In this document: in pieces, positions 16,242-25,700 of the stretch | Layout of the letters: every line of letters starts with the position of its first letter | Numbering within the stretch: position 1 is the first letter of the stretch | Assembly: GCF_000164865.1 (NCBI RefSeq) | Contig: NC_014618.1 | Location: forward strand, 4,216,001-4,280,000 | Origin: [Enterobacter] lignolyticus SCF1 | GTDB taxonomy: Bacteria; Pseudomonadota; Gammaproteobacteria; Enterobacterales; Enterobacteriaceae | DNA length: 64,000 bases | Direction of reading: 5' to 3' | Position numbers and translations under genes: made by a program | Notes under the pieces: model-generated | Database searches by the model: none | Told to the model about the DNA's origin: nothing | The model's input: the letters and a program-made list of their open reading frames with translations, nothing else

Positions 16242-17250
16242 GACCGCGCGCTCCTTTAAGTAAGCGGATAAAGCGCGGCGACTGCACGATCAGCACGCAG
16301 AGCACCACCACCGCTTTCACCACCTGATTCAGCTCCGGCTGAAAACCCGACAGCAGGATCCCGGTGTTCATCCCCTGAATAATCAGCGCCCCCACCACCG
16401 ACAGCAGCAGGTTAAAGCGCCCGCCCATCAGCGAACCGCCGCCGATCACCACCGCCAGGATGGCGTCCAGCTCCAGCCACAGCCCGGCATTATTGGCATC
16501 AGCGCCGCGAATATCCGCCGCGACAATCACCCCGGCAACGGCGGCGCATACGCCGCTCAGCACGTAGGTCAGCATCACCACAATGCGGGTATTCACCCCG
16601 GCGTTTTTCGCGGCGCGAATATTAATGCCGACCGCCTCGATGAACATGCCGAGCGCGGTTTTGCGGGTGAACAGCCAGAAGATAACCAACGTCGCCAGCG
16701 CGACGATCGCCGGTGTGGGAAACAACAGCAGAGAACCGCTGCCTATCCAGCCCAGCGAAGCGGAGTCGAAAGTGACGATTTGCCCGGTGGTGATCAGCTG
16801 CGCCACGCCGCGCCCGGCCACCATCAGGATGAGCGTGGCGACGAATGGCTGGATCCTGAGGATAGCGACCAGGATACCGTTCCACAGCCCCGCCAGCACG
16901 CCGGTCCCCAGCGCGGCCAGCAGCACCACCGGCAGGCTGTGTCCGGCCACCACCATCGACGCCGCCGTCGCCCCGGCGATAGCCATCACCGCCCCTACCG
17001 ACAGGTCGATACCGCCGGTGGCGATCACCAGCGTCATACCGATAGCCAGCAGCGCAACGGGCGCGGCGCGGTTAAGAATATCGACAGGGCTGCCGAACAG
17101 CCGCCCGTCCTGCAGCACCACCTGGAAAAAATGCGGCGCCACGAGGCTGTCGACCAGCAGCACGAGGGCCAGCGCCGCCAGCTGCGGCATCCCCGTAGGC
17201 AAACGCAGCCGCCGTTCAGGTTTGCCGGTTTGTGGTAGAGAGTGTGGCAT
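16228..17250 (-). CDS. ytfT: galactofuranose ABC transporter permease YtfT
   Basis: The start is ATG 17250 (MPHSLPQTGKPERRLRLPTG), with AAGGAG upstream; 340 residues. The permease signature MTLVIATGGIDLSVGAVMAI and many hydrophobic segments match the RbsC-like family, and the whole length aligns with E. coli YtfT. It partners with YjfF in the inner membrane. It starts 13 bp after the ytfR stop, so co-translation is likely. Confidence 0.96.
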   Translation of the reverse strand: MPHSLPQTGKPERRLRLPTGMPQLAALALVLLVDSLVAPHFFQVVLQDGRLFGSPVDILNRAAPVALLAIGMTLVIATGGIDLSVGAVMAIAGATAASMVVAGHSLPVVLLAALGTGVLAGLWNGILVAILRIQPFVATLILMVAGRGVAQLITTGQIVTFDSASLGWIGSGSLLLFPTPAIVALATLVIFWLFTRKTALGMFIEAVGINIRAAKNAGVNTRIVVMLTYVLSGVCAAVAGVIVAADIRGADANNAGLWLELDAILAVVIGGGSLMGGRFNLLLSVVGALIIQGMNTGILLSGFQPELNQVVKAVVVLCVLIVQSPRFIRLLKGARGHDKT

Positions 17251-17263
17251 CACATCGCGCTCC

Positions 17264-18766
17264 TTATGCCGCAATAGCATTCATGATGGCCGGAACGGAC
17301 AGCGCCGTCAGCGGGATCTCCGCCACCTGCCGACGGTCGCGCATGATGATCACCCGATCGGCATAGCCCACCAGCTCCTCCAGCTCCGACGAAATCACCA
17401 GCAGGGCCAGCCCGTCGGCGCACAGGGTTTCGATAAGCCGGATAATCTCCGCGTGCGCGCCGACATCGATACCGCGCGTCGGCTCGTCAAGGATCAGAAA
17501 CTGCGGGCGCGTCAGCAGCCAGCGGGAAAGCAGCACCTTTTGCTGGTTGCCGCCGGAGAGAAATTCCACCGGCTGCTCGGCGCCGGGCGTGCGGATCCCC
17601 AGCTGGCGGATAAAGCGTTCCGCTATCTCCTGCTGCTCGCGGCGCGGGATCGGCCGCAGCCAGCCGCGCTGCGCCTGTAGCGCCAGAATAATGTTCTCGC
17701 GCACCGAGGCGGCGGCAATGATGCCGTCGGTTTTACGATCCTCCGGACAAAAACCGATCCCCAGGCAGGAGGCCTGGCGCGGCGAGCGCAGCGTCTGCGG
17801 CTTGCCCTTGATTTCCGCGCGGCCGCTGTCGGCCGGCCGGATGCCGAAAATAACCTCGGCGGTTTCGGTACGCCCGGAGCCAAGCAGGCCCGCCAGCCCG
17901 ACGATTTCGCCTGGGCGGACCTGTAAATCGAACGGCGCGACCACCCCTTTTCTGCCGTAGCCGCTGAACGCCGCTACCGGCCTGTCGCTCAGCAGCGTAC
18001 GCCCGGCGCGCTGCAGGGCGTTATTCTCCAGCTCGCGCCCCAGCATCATTTTTACCAGCTCGATTTGCGACAGCTCGCGGGTTTCGCGGCAGCCGACAAA
18101 GCTACCGTTGCGCAGCACGGTAATGCGGTCGCTGACCTGATAAACCTGGTCCAGAAAGTGGGTGACGAAGATCAGGCTGACGCCCTGGGCGCGCAGCTGG
18201 CGCATCAGGGTAAACAGCATCTCCACCTCCTGGGTATCGAGGCTGGCGGTGGGTTCGTCGAGGATCAGCACTTTGGCGGAAAGATCGATAGCGCGGCAGA
18301 TAGCCACAATCTGCTGCATGGCGACGGAAAAGCGGTTGAGGGGCTCGCGGACATCAAGAGAAAATCCGTAGGAGGCCATCAGCGCTGCGGCGCGCCTCTC
18401 CATCTCTTTACGGCGCAGAAAGCCAAAGCGCCGCGGTTCGCGGCCGATAAACAGGTTATCCGCTACCGACATATTGGGCAGCAGGTTCACCTCCTGATAG
18501 ACTGTGCCGATCCCCAGCTGCTGCGCATGGGCGGTGTTTTTTGGGGAGATCGCCTGGCCTTCGAGCCAGATGGTGCCGCGATCAGCGTGATAAACGCCGG
18601 TTAATGCCTTGATAAGCGTCGATTTTCCGGCGCCGTTTTCCCCCAGCAGCGCCATAATTTCACCGCGGCGCAGGCTGAAATCCACATTATCCAGCGCCGT
18701 TACGCCGGGAAAGAACTGGCAGAGCCCCTCGGTGCGGAGGATTTCCTGGTGCGTGTCAGCGGTCAT
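17264..18766 (-). CDS. ytfR: galactofuranose ABC transporter ATP-binding protein
   Basis: The 500-residue protein has two nucleotide-binding domains, as in RbsA/AraG. The N-terminal domain has Walker A GENGAGKST and Walker B VLILDEPTASLD. The C-terminal domain has the degenerate LAGLLGSGRTET, signature FLSGGNQQKV and LILDEPTRGIDVG. It energises YtfT/YjfF on the cytoplasmic face. The gene follows ytfQ after a 55-bp gap that holds a GC-rich palindrome. Confidence 0.96.
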   Translation of the reverse strand: MTADTHQEILRTEGLCQFFPGVTALDNVDFSLRRGEIMALLGENGAGKSTLIKALTGVYHADRGTIWLEGQAISPKNTAHAQQLGIGTVYQEVNLLPNMSVADNLFIGREPRRFGFLRRKEMERRAAALMASYGFSLDVREPLNRFSVAMQQIVAICRAIDLSAKVLILDEPTASLDTQEVEMLFTLMRQLRAQGVSLIFVTHFLDQVYQVSDRITVLRNGSFVGCRETRELSQIELVKMMLGRELENNALQRAGRTLLSDRPVAAFSGYGRKGVVAPFDLQVRPGEIVGLAGLLGSGRTETAEVIFGIRPADSGRAEIKGKPQTLRSPRQASCLGIGFCPEDRKTDGIIAAASVRENIILALQAQRGWLRPIPRREQQEIAERFIRQLGIRTPGAEQPVEFLSGGNQQKVLLSRWLLTRPQFLILDEPTRGIDVGAHAEIIRLIETLCADGLALLVISSELEELVGYADRVIIMRDRRQVAEIPLTALSVPAIMNAIAA

Positions 18767-18776
18767 CGTCGATTCC

Positions 18777-18814
18777 CCTCACCCGAGCCCTCTCCCCGCC
18801 GAGGGGAGAAGACG
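18777..18814. repeat. GC-rich intergenic palindrome between ytfR and ytfQ
   Basis: CCCTCACCCGAGCCCTCTCCCC is followed by GCCGA and GGGGAGA. An intra-operon hairpin after ytfQ could stabilise the binding-protein mRNA and lower downstream expression, as malE-type REP hairpins do; that is inference. Confidence 0.6.
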
Positions 18815-18821
18815 CAGACGC

Positions 18822-19778
18822 TTAGTAGCCCATATTTTTCTTCTTCTCTAACTCCACCTTCGCCGTATCCGGCAGATAGAGCGTCGACTGGGTCAGGGTC
18901 AGCTTCGGCGGCATCGTGCCGTCTTTTTTGTATTTTTCCAGCGCGTCAAACGCCGGGCCCGCCATGTTCGGCGTTAGCTCAACGCTGGCGTTGGCTTCAC
19001 CGTCCATCATCGCCTTATAGATATCCGGTACGCCGTCGATTGAGCCGGTCAGGATATCTGTGCCGGGCTTCAGCCCCGCCTCTTTGATGGCCTGAATCGC
19101 GCCGATCACCATGTCGTCGTTATGGGCGAAAACCATGCAGATGTTTTTGCCGTTGTTTTCCGCTTTGATAAAGCTCTCCATCACCTCTTTACCCTTGCTG
19201 CGGGTAAAGTCGCCGGACTGGGAGCGGATAATCTTAATGTTCGGGTCTTTGGCGATAGCCTCAGCGAAGCCTTTCTTACGGTCAATGGCCACGCTCGCGC
19301 CGACCGTCCCCTGCAGCTCAACCACGTTGCAGGGCTTGCCGTTGAGGGTTTTGATAAGCCAGTCGCCGATAAGCTGGCCTTCCAGCACGTTGTTGGCGGT
19401 CACGGTGGTCATGTACAGCGATTTATCTTTCACATCAATGGAGCGGTCGAGCAGGAACACCGGAATTTTGGCCTCTTTGGCCTCTTTCAGCACTGGCTCC
19501 CAGCCCGTCGCCACCACCGGGGCAATAAAGATGGCGTCAACGCCCTGGGCGATAAAAGAGCGAACGGCTTTGATCTGGTTTTCCTGCTTTTGCTGACCGT
19601 CGGCAATTTTCAGCGTGATGCCGCGTTTTTCAGCCTCGCTTTTCGCCACATTGGTTTCGGCGGCGCGCCAGCCTGATTCAGAACCGACCTGGGAAAATCC
19701 TACGGTTAATGGCGCAGCCATCGCCATAGACGACATAGCTGCGGAAACAGCGGAGACAAGAAGTAAGCGCTTCCACAT
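18822..19778 (-). CDS. ytfQ: galactofuranose ABC transporter substrate-binding protein
   Basis: The 318 residues have a signal peptide MWKRLLLVSAVSAAMSSMAM then AA, so the protein is periplasmic. The mature part matches E. coli YtfQ (SQVGSESGWRAAETN, GWEPVLKEAKEAKIP, FAHNDDMVIGAIQAIKEAGL). It binds galactofuranose for YtfR/YtfT/YjfF. It is the first gene of the operon. A GalR-like box lies across codons 2-5. Confidence 0.97.
   Translation of the reverse strand: MWKRLLLVSAVSAAMSSMAMAAPLTVGFSQVGSESGWRAAETNVAKSEAEKRGITLKIADGQQKQENQIKAVRSFIAQGVDAIFIAPVVATGWEPVLKEAKEAKIPVFLLDRSIDVKDKSLYMTTVTANNVLEGQLIGDWLIKTLNGKPCNVVELQGTVGASVAIDRKKGFAEAIAKDPNIKIIRSQSGDFTRSKGKEVMESFIKAENNGKNICMVFAHNDDMVIGAIQAIKEAGLKPGTDILTGSIDGVPDIYKAMMDGEANASVELTPNMAGPAFDALEKYKKDGTMPPKLTLTQSTLYLPDTAKVELEKKKNMGY
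19763..19774 (-). promoter_or_regulatory. internal GalR/GalS-type box at the ytfQ start
   Basis: GTAAGCGCTTCC fits GNAANCGNTTNC and overlaps codons 2-5 of ytfQ. Its centre is about +53 from the predicted start of transcription, the same place as the internal operator of the gal operon. Confidence 0.6.
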
Positions 19779-19828
19779 AAGGGTATCCTCGTAGGGTTAT
19801 TGTTGATGAAAACGTCACCTGCCGAAAA

Positions 19829-19870
19829 ACTATAGACAAAGGTCGATGTAACAAGATGCGTTACATCACA
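19829..19870 (-). promoter_or_regulatory. ytfQ promoter with CRP-type site
   Basis: The minus-strand -10 is TATAGT (19829-19834). A CRP-type site TGTGATGTAACGCATC (one good half) at 19855-19870 is centred about 41 bp before the predicted start, the class II position. A separate inverted repeat GATGTAAC/GTTACATC spans 19845-19867. Confidence 0.55.
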
Positions 19871-19895
19871 CTTCATAAAAGTGAAAACTTGATTT

Positions 19896-19907
19896 GTAAG
19901 CGCTTTC
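19896..19907 (-). promoter_or_regulatory. external GalR/GalS-type box upstream of ytfQ
   Basis: GTAAGCGCTTTC, inside TGTAAGCGCTTTCACA, fits GNAANCGNTTNC and is centred about -80 from the predicted start, 133 bp from the internal box. ytfQ is a known GalR target in E. coli. Confidence 0.7.
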
Positions 19908-20004
19908 ACAACCGTATTCATGATGTAGCTATGTTTATGGATTTTTCGACTGCAAAAAGGCGAGGAAAAACGAAGCGGCGCGCCGTGCGGCGCGAAAAGA
20001 AGCG

Positions 20005-20032
20005 AAGACATTTACCCTGAGTTGGCTATAAT
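20005..20032 (+). promoter_or_regulatory. ppa promoter
   Basis: TATAAT at 20027-20032 is preceded by AAGACA 16 bp upstream. The leader to ppa ATG 20073 is about 34 bases. Confidence 0.6.
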
Positions 20033-20072
20033 ACCCGCCACTTGTTTGCCACACATTTCTAAGGAAACAAAC

Positions 20073-20603
20073 ATGAGCTTACTGAACGTCCCGGCGGGCA
20101 AAGAACTGCCAGAAGATATCTACGTTGTTATCGAGATCCCGGCTAACGCTGATCCTATCAAATACGAAATTGATAAAGACACCGGCGCGCTGTTTGTTGA
20201 CCGCTTCATGTCTACCGCGATGTTCTATCCGTGCAATTACGGTTACATCAACCACACCCTGTCTCTGGACGGTGACCCGGTAGACGTGCTGGTCCCGACG
20301 CCGTACCCGCTGCAGCCGGGCTCTGTGATCCGCTGCCGTCCGGTCGGCGTTCTGAAGATGACCGACGAAGCCGGTGAAGATGCGAAGCTGGTTGCGGTGC
20401 CGCACACCAAGCTGAGCAAAGAGTACGATCACATCAAAGATGTGAACGACCTGCCGGAACTGCTGAAAGCGCAGATCGCGCACTTCTTCGAGCACTACAA
20501 AGACCTCGAAAAAGGCAAGTGGGTGAAAGTTGACGGTTGGGACAATGCTGAAGCTGCAAAAGCGGAAATCATTGCCTCCTACGAGCGCGCGCAGAAGAAA
20601 TAA
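20073..20603 (+). CDS. ppa: inorganic pyrophosphatase (family I)
   Basis: The 176 residues begin MSLLNVPAGKELPEDIYVVI at ATG 20073, with CTAAGGAA upstream. The signature DGDPVDVLV carries the metal-binding Asp residues, and the active-site EYDHIKDVNDLPE region is intact. It hydrolyses cytoplasmic pyrophosphate and drives biosynthesis. Essential in E. coli. Optimal codon use fits high expression. Confidence 0.98.
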   Translation: MSLLNVPAGKELPEDIYVVIEIPANADPIKYEIDKDTGALFVDRFMSTAMFYPCNYGYINHTLSLDGDPVDVLVPTPYPLQPGSVIRCRPVGVLKMTDEAGEDAKLVAVPHTKLSKEYDHIKDVNDLPELLKAQIAHFFEHYKDLEKGKWVKVDGWDNAEAAKAEIIASYERAQKK

Positions 20604-20617
20604 TTCTGCTCGTCCCG

Positions 20618-20645
20618 AAAACACCGCCTCCGGGCGGTGTTTTTG
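20618..20645 (+). terminator. rho-independent terminator of ppa
   Basis: ACACCGCC and GGCGGTGT form a tight hairpin followed by TTTTGTTTT, 15 bases after the ppa stop. Confidence 0.88.
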
Positions 20646-20758
20646 TTTTCAGCAGCCGCTGGCGAAATTTAGCGCTGTCATAAAATTGTCATAACTAAAT
20701 AACTCTCTCGTTTTTAACGACATAACGCAAACCGACGCAAATCCCCTTCCGTATGCGG

Positions 20759-20785
20759 TAAAGTCCCCGCCCGCCGTGACGATAT
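20759..20785 (+). promoter_or_regulatory. sigma-28 (FliA) promoter of the ppa-linked chemoreceptor
   Basis: TAAAGTCC (20759-20766), an 11-bp spacer and GACGATAT (20778-20785) match the FliA consensus. The start of transcription would be near 20792, leaving a leader of about 29 bases. Confidence 0.8.
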
Positions 20786-20820
20786 CTGTGGCAGTCATTC
20801 ACCGTGAGAACTGCAAAAGC

Positions 20821-22401
20821 ATGAAACTGAATCAACTGACCATCGGCCAACGGCTGGGCCTGATGGCCACGCTGCTATTACTGGCAATGCTGTTTATCGG
20901 CCTGCGCGGGCTGGTTATCAACAGCAACAGCTTTAGCCAAAACCAGGCGATGATGGCGTCTGAGAAACGGCTTGCCGACAGTATTGATACCGCCCGCAAC
21001 GCCCAGGTACAATTCAAGATTCAGGTCCAGGAGTGGAAAAACACCCTGCTGCGCGGCGGCCAGGGCCAGGAGGCGTTTGAGAAGTACAAAGCGGCGTTTA
21101 TCAGCCAGAGCCAGAAAACCCAGCAGCTGCTCAAACAGCTGAGCGACCTGCTGCCGCAGTTGGGTCTCGACAACCGCGCAGTGGAACAAACCCGCCAGCT
21201 GCACGCCGGGCTTGAACAACGCTACCTTGCCGCCCTGCAGCAATACGTAATTACCGACCCGGGCAGCCCGCAGCGCGTTGACCATCTGGTAACCGGCATC
21301 GATCGCGAACCCACCCGTATGATAGACGAGGTTGTTGCCCGTACGCTGCAACACGCCGAGGCGATTCATCAGCAAACCGACGCGCGCAATCTGGCGCAGT
21401 TTCAGCAGACCCGGCTGATGCTGCTGCTGGCGATGGCGCTCACCCTGCTGGCCGGCATCGCCATTACCTGGTGGCTGGTGCGCAGCATTACCCAGCCGCT
21501 GGCGCAGGCGGTCACCATCGCCCGGCGCGTAGCGTCAGGCGATTTGCAGGCCACTATCGCCGTTGCCGGTAAAGACGAAACGGCGGGGCTGATGCAGGCC
21601 CTGCAGGACATGAACGCCAACCTGACGCAGATCGTTTCCGGGGTGCGGCGCGGCACGGAATCTATCGCCACCGCCTCCGCGCAGATTGCCGTCGGCAGCC
21701 GCGAACTGTCGTCACGCAATGAGGCGCAGGCCAGCGCGCTGGAGGAAACGGCGGCCTCGATGGAGCAGTTGACGTCGGTCGTGAAAAGCAATGCCGATAA
21801 CTCACGCTTTGCCAGCGAAATCGCCCGCGACGCCTGCGCAATTGCCGGTCAGGGCGGTCAGGCGGTGGAGCGCGTGGTGCAAACGATGAGCGAGATCCAC
21901 CAGCTTTCTAGCGAAATCAACAATATCATCGGCGTGATCGACAGCATCGCCTTTCAGACCAATATTCTCGCGCTTAACGCCGCGGTAGAAGCCGCGCGCG
22001 CAGGCGCCGAGGGCCGGGGATTCGCCGTCGTGGCCGCGGAAGTCCGCGCGCTGGCGCAGCGCTCGGCCTCAGCAGCGCAGGATATTCGCCATCTTATTGA
22101 TAATTCGGTTAACCGCATTGCCGACGGTAACGCCCAGGTGCAAAACGCCGGGTCGGCGATGGAGGAGATCCTGCAGAGCGTTAAGCGGGTAAATGAGCTG
22201 GTGGAGGCCATCTCAATGACCAGCCATGAGCAGAGCACCGGGATCGATCAGGTGAATATCGCCGTCACGCATATGGATACCGCCACACAGCAGAACGCGA
22301 CGCTGTCGCAGGAGTCGTCAGCCGCGGCGCAGGCGATGCACCGCCAGGCGGAAACGCTGCTGGAAACGGTCAGCGTCTTTAAGCTGCGTCAGGCGCTCTG
22401 A
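20821..22401 (+). CDS. methyl-accepting chemotaxis protein (full length)
   Basis: The start is ATG 20821 (MKLNQLTIGQRLGLMATLLL), because the sigma-28 promoter overlaps any earlier start. The 526-residue receptor has TM1 (about 11-29), a periplasmic helical ligand domain of about 160 residues, TM2 (about 196-216, LMLLLAMALTLLAGIAITWW), HAMP and the signalling hairpin SIAFQTNILALNAAVEAARA. There is no C-terminal NWETF tether. The ligand is not predictable; Gln-rich helices resemble a four-helix-bundle sensor. It lies between ppa and ytfP, where E. coli has no gene. Confidence 0.94.
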   Translation: MKLNQLTIGQRLGLMATLLLLAMLFIGLRGLVINSNSFSQNQAMMASEKRLADSIDTARNAQVQFKIQVQEWKNTLLRGGQGQEAFEKYKAAFISQSQKTQQLLKQLSDLLPQLGLDNRAVEQTRQLHAGLEQRYLAALQQYVITDPGSPQRVDHLVTGIDREPTRMIDEVVARTLQHAEAIHQQTDARNLAQFQQTRLMLLLAMALTLLAGIAITWWLVRSITQPLAQAVTIARRVASGDLQATIAVAGKDETAGLMQALQDMNANLTQIVSGVRRGTESIATASAQIAVGSRELSSRNEAQASALEETAASMEQLTSVVKSNADNSRFASEIARDACAIAGQGGQAVERVVQTMSEIHQLSSEINNIIGVIDSIAFQTNILALNAAVEAARAGAEGRGFAVVAAEVRALAQRSASAAQDIRHLIDNSVNRIADGNAQVQNAGSAMEEILQSVKRVNELVEAISMTSHEQSTGIDQVNIAVTHMDTATQQNATLSQESSAAAQAMHRQAETLLETVSVFKLRQAL

Positions 22402-22410
22402 ATCATAAAA

Positions 22411-22438
22411 AACAACGCCACCCGAAGGTGGCGTTGTT
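22411..22438. terminator. bidirectional terminator between chemoreceptor and ytfP
   Basis: AACAACGCCACC and GGTGGCGTTGTT pair perfectly around CGAA, with A/T flanks on both sides. It serves the chemoreceptor on the plus strand and tamA-tamB-ytfP on the minus strand. Confidence 0.85.
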
Positions 22439-22440
22439 TA

Positions 22441-22785
22441 TCAGTACTCGTCCCTGTCTAACCAGTTCCCGCTTTCAATCAGCGTTAACCCGTCGACCGG
22501 GCGTTGGTACACATACATCCATGCACTTCCATACGGTGTCTGAATCAAATGGCGAGCATACTCCCCGCCTTTGGTACGTAGCGCATCAAGCTCGGCAAGC
22601 GTGGAGGCGTCGACGCGATAAACTTCACCCTGTACCGTGCCGTTTCCCGGCACCGCGCCTGGATAGTGGCCCAGGCTGTACAGCTGATAATCGTCAACGC
22701 TGTGCGCGCCCAGGAGCTGGGCGTTCGTCATCCAGTGGCTGTTGCCTTGCTTGCGTCGCAAACTGCCGTAAACAAATATTCGCAT
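22441..22785 (-). CDS. ytfP: gamma-glutamylcyclotransferase-fold protein YtfP
   Basis: The 114 residues begin MRIFVYGSLRRKQGNSHWMT, matching E. coli YtfP. The YGSL motif marks the GGCT-like (AIG2) fold, which binds small gamma-glutamyl compounds; the cellular role of YtfP is not known. It is the last gene of the tamA-tamB-ytfP operon, two bases behind tamB. Confidence 0.95.
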   Translation of the reverse strand: MRIFVYGSLRRKQGNSHWMTNAQLLGAHSVDDYQLYSLGHYPGAVPGNGTVQGEVYRVDASTLAELDALRTKGGEYARHLIQTPYGSAWMYVYQRPVDGLTLIESGNWLDRDEY

Positions 22786-22787
22786 TG

Positions 22788-25700
22788 CTAAAACTCAAAC
22801 TGATAGAGCAAATCGAGTGCCTGGTCGATACCAGACACCGCTTCCAGATATAGCTTAGGCATCAGGCGGTAGCGTAGCGTGAGCGTTGCCAGTGAGTCAA
22901 AAATACCCACGCCATACTTCACCTGCAGACCCGGCAGTACATAGCCGCTGACCACCACCTGCGAGGAGTCACCGACCCCCTGGGTGTCCAGCGCCAGATT
23001 GCTTACGCCAAACGTCTCGCCGATTTTACCCACAACCTGCCCACTTTGTGCAACCCCCAGGCCAACAAGCATTGAGGTCATCGCGGCGCCATCGCCCTGC
23101 TGGCTGTCGAGCCCCTGGCCGCGAAGCAGGTAGGAAAGCGCTTCCTGCTGCGACATCGCCGGGTCAGAGAAGATCTCCGCTTTCGGCTGATCGGCGGTGC
23201 CGGTGACGCGTACGCCGGCGATCACGTCGTTTTCCGTCGCGTCCGGGTTGCGGATCGCTTCGATATTCAACAGCGGCTGATCCGGCGGGCCGGAGAACAG
23301 CAGGATCCCTTTACGCACAATCAGATCCTGACCATAGGCGTGGAAACGCCCTTCCGGAATATTGATTTGTCCGTTCAGCCCCAGACCCTGCTTATCCTGC
23401 GCCACCTTCAGGTCGCCCGTCAGGCGCGCCTTCAGCCCAAAGGCCTCCAGACGCACGTTGTTGCCGACGTGAATCGTCAGGTTGCTGTTGATCGGAATCG
23501 GCGCGCTCTGCGTATGGATGGGCTTGAGATTTTTATCCAGCATCACCACGTCGCTGGAGACGCCGACCGCGCTTTCCGGCACATCATGCACCACAATTCG
23601 CGCCCAGGGAATATCCACGTTGCCATCCAGCGTGAACAGGCTCGGCGTGGCGGTAAAGACCACGTCCGGCGACACGTCCAGGCGCACCATCGGCGGAACG
23701 GTGATCCGCACCCGGCTGCCTTTGGCCGCCACCCGCGCCCGCCAGTTGTTGAGCTGGCTCCAGTCGGCGTCGCCGCTGAGGTTAATTTGCCCCTGTTTGG
23801 TTCGCACCACGCCCTGCAGCGTCGAGCGCGTCCCGTTAAAGGTCATGGCAATCTGGCTTGGCTGCATGTCGAACGGCATAAAGTTGCCGTCCACATCGAT
23901 GCCGTTGAGCTGCATCTGGCCGAACATCTGCGGGCTCTGAACGTCGCCGCCCAAGCGCAGGTTAGCGCTCAGCGTACCGGCCGCCTTTTCACCGCGGGAG
24001 AAGACAGGGTTTATCATCGCCAGCGAGAAGTTGCGGATATTGACGTTGCCGCCCAGGCTGCGGCGGCCCTGCGGGTCGGTCACCTGCAGCTGGCCATCGA
24101 GCTGGCCGTTGTTGCTCAGGCGGATAAGCCAGCCGAGCTCCGCGCGGTTGTTATGCAGGTCTGCGCTGAGGTTGAGCGTGTCGAAAGCCACCGGCAGCGG
24201 CGCATCGTTCACCGTCTGCGTCACCTTCACGTTGTGCCCGGAGAGCGTCACTTTCCCCTGCGGCAGGCCCGGTTTGCGGGTATCCCAGCTCACATCCGCG
24301 TTGCCGCTGAAGACGCCGCTGGCCTGGGTCGCTTCCGGCAGGAACGGTTTCACCATCGCCAGGTCGAAACGGTTGAGGTTCACCACCGCGCGACCTTCGG
24401 CGCCCGCGTCAATGGTCTGCGGCACGCACAGCTCCGCGTTCGGGTTGTTCCAGCAGTGCGGCCCAATGCTGATTTTCTTCTCAAGGTTGCGGTAGTCCAG
24501 GGCGATAGGACGGTTGAGCGACCACGGCCCGACCGGCGTCTGGAATCGGGTATTGCTGAGCGCCCCCTTCCAGCGCTCCTCCTTACGCGAGAAGCTACCG
24601 GCAAGATCGAGCTGGCCGGATACCGGCTCGCCCTGAATGCGCAGCTGCAGCTGATGCTGCGCCTCGCTGCCTTTGGCGTTGAGGGTCACCAGGCCGATGT
24701 TGACGCCCGGCTGCGCGATGCGCTCGACGCGAACGTCGAGGTTCCCGGCGATCTGGTCGGTGGATTTGATATCGCCGTTAACCCGTACCTGGGCGACCGA
24801 GAGCTCTTGCCAGCGCAGCCCGCGCGCGGTGATATCCGCCAGCAGCTGCGGGGCGTCCACGGTGCCGCGGACCTTAATAAGCCCCTTCGCCGTACCGCCC
24901 AGCCCCGGCAGGGCGTTGTCGAGGTTTGGCGCGTCAATGGCGGCGTCGAGGTTAAGATCTTTAGCGCCAAGCTCCCCTTTCACGTCGGCGCTGTTGCGCC
25001 CAAGCTCCAGGTGCAGCCCGGGGATCGTCCACTGCAGGTAGCTGTTGCCCTTCAGCGCCCCCTCGACGTTGACCTTGTTCTGCTTCACGTTGCCGGTCAG
25101 CTTGATTTCCGGAACGTCGACCTGCCAGCTGCCGCCGTAGAGGCTGCCGCGGGTTTTGATCAGGCCATTGAGCTTCGACGGCCAGTCCGGAATCTCTTTG
25201 CCGGTATTGATGCCGTTCAGCGTCAGCTCGCCGCGCCAGCTGATGGCCTGCTGCCAGTCGAGCAGCGCCTTCAGCTCGGTTTTCCCTTCCAACGCCGCGA
25301 CGGTGAGCTTATCGAGGTTCAGTTGCTGCTCATTGCCTTTCGCATCCAGCGTGATGGTCGCGGGCGGAACGCCCTGCCCCTTCACCGCGGCCGCAAACGC
25401 CAGGGTGTAGTCGGTCATTTTGCCGCTCAGCTTGAGCGCCAGATTATCGGCCTGAAACTGTTTTTCGCCGGTAAACGGCCAGTACAGCTGCTTGCTGGTG
25501 ACCTCGAGGCTGAGCGGCAGCCCCGCCTGCGCCAGTTCGGCCTGCGCCCGCAGAGCGACATCCACCGGCCCGGACAGATTAATGCCGACATCCAGCCGAT
25601 TGCGCACCTCGCCGCCGACCTTCATGCCGATCTTTTCGCCCTTCAGCGGATCGATATTCAGGGTGCTGTTCAGCGTCAGGTTTACCGGCCAGCTGTCCTT

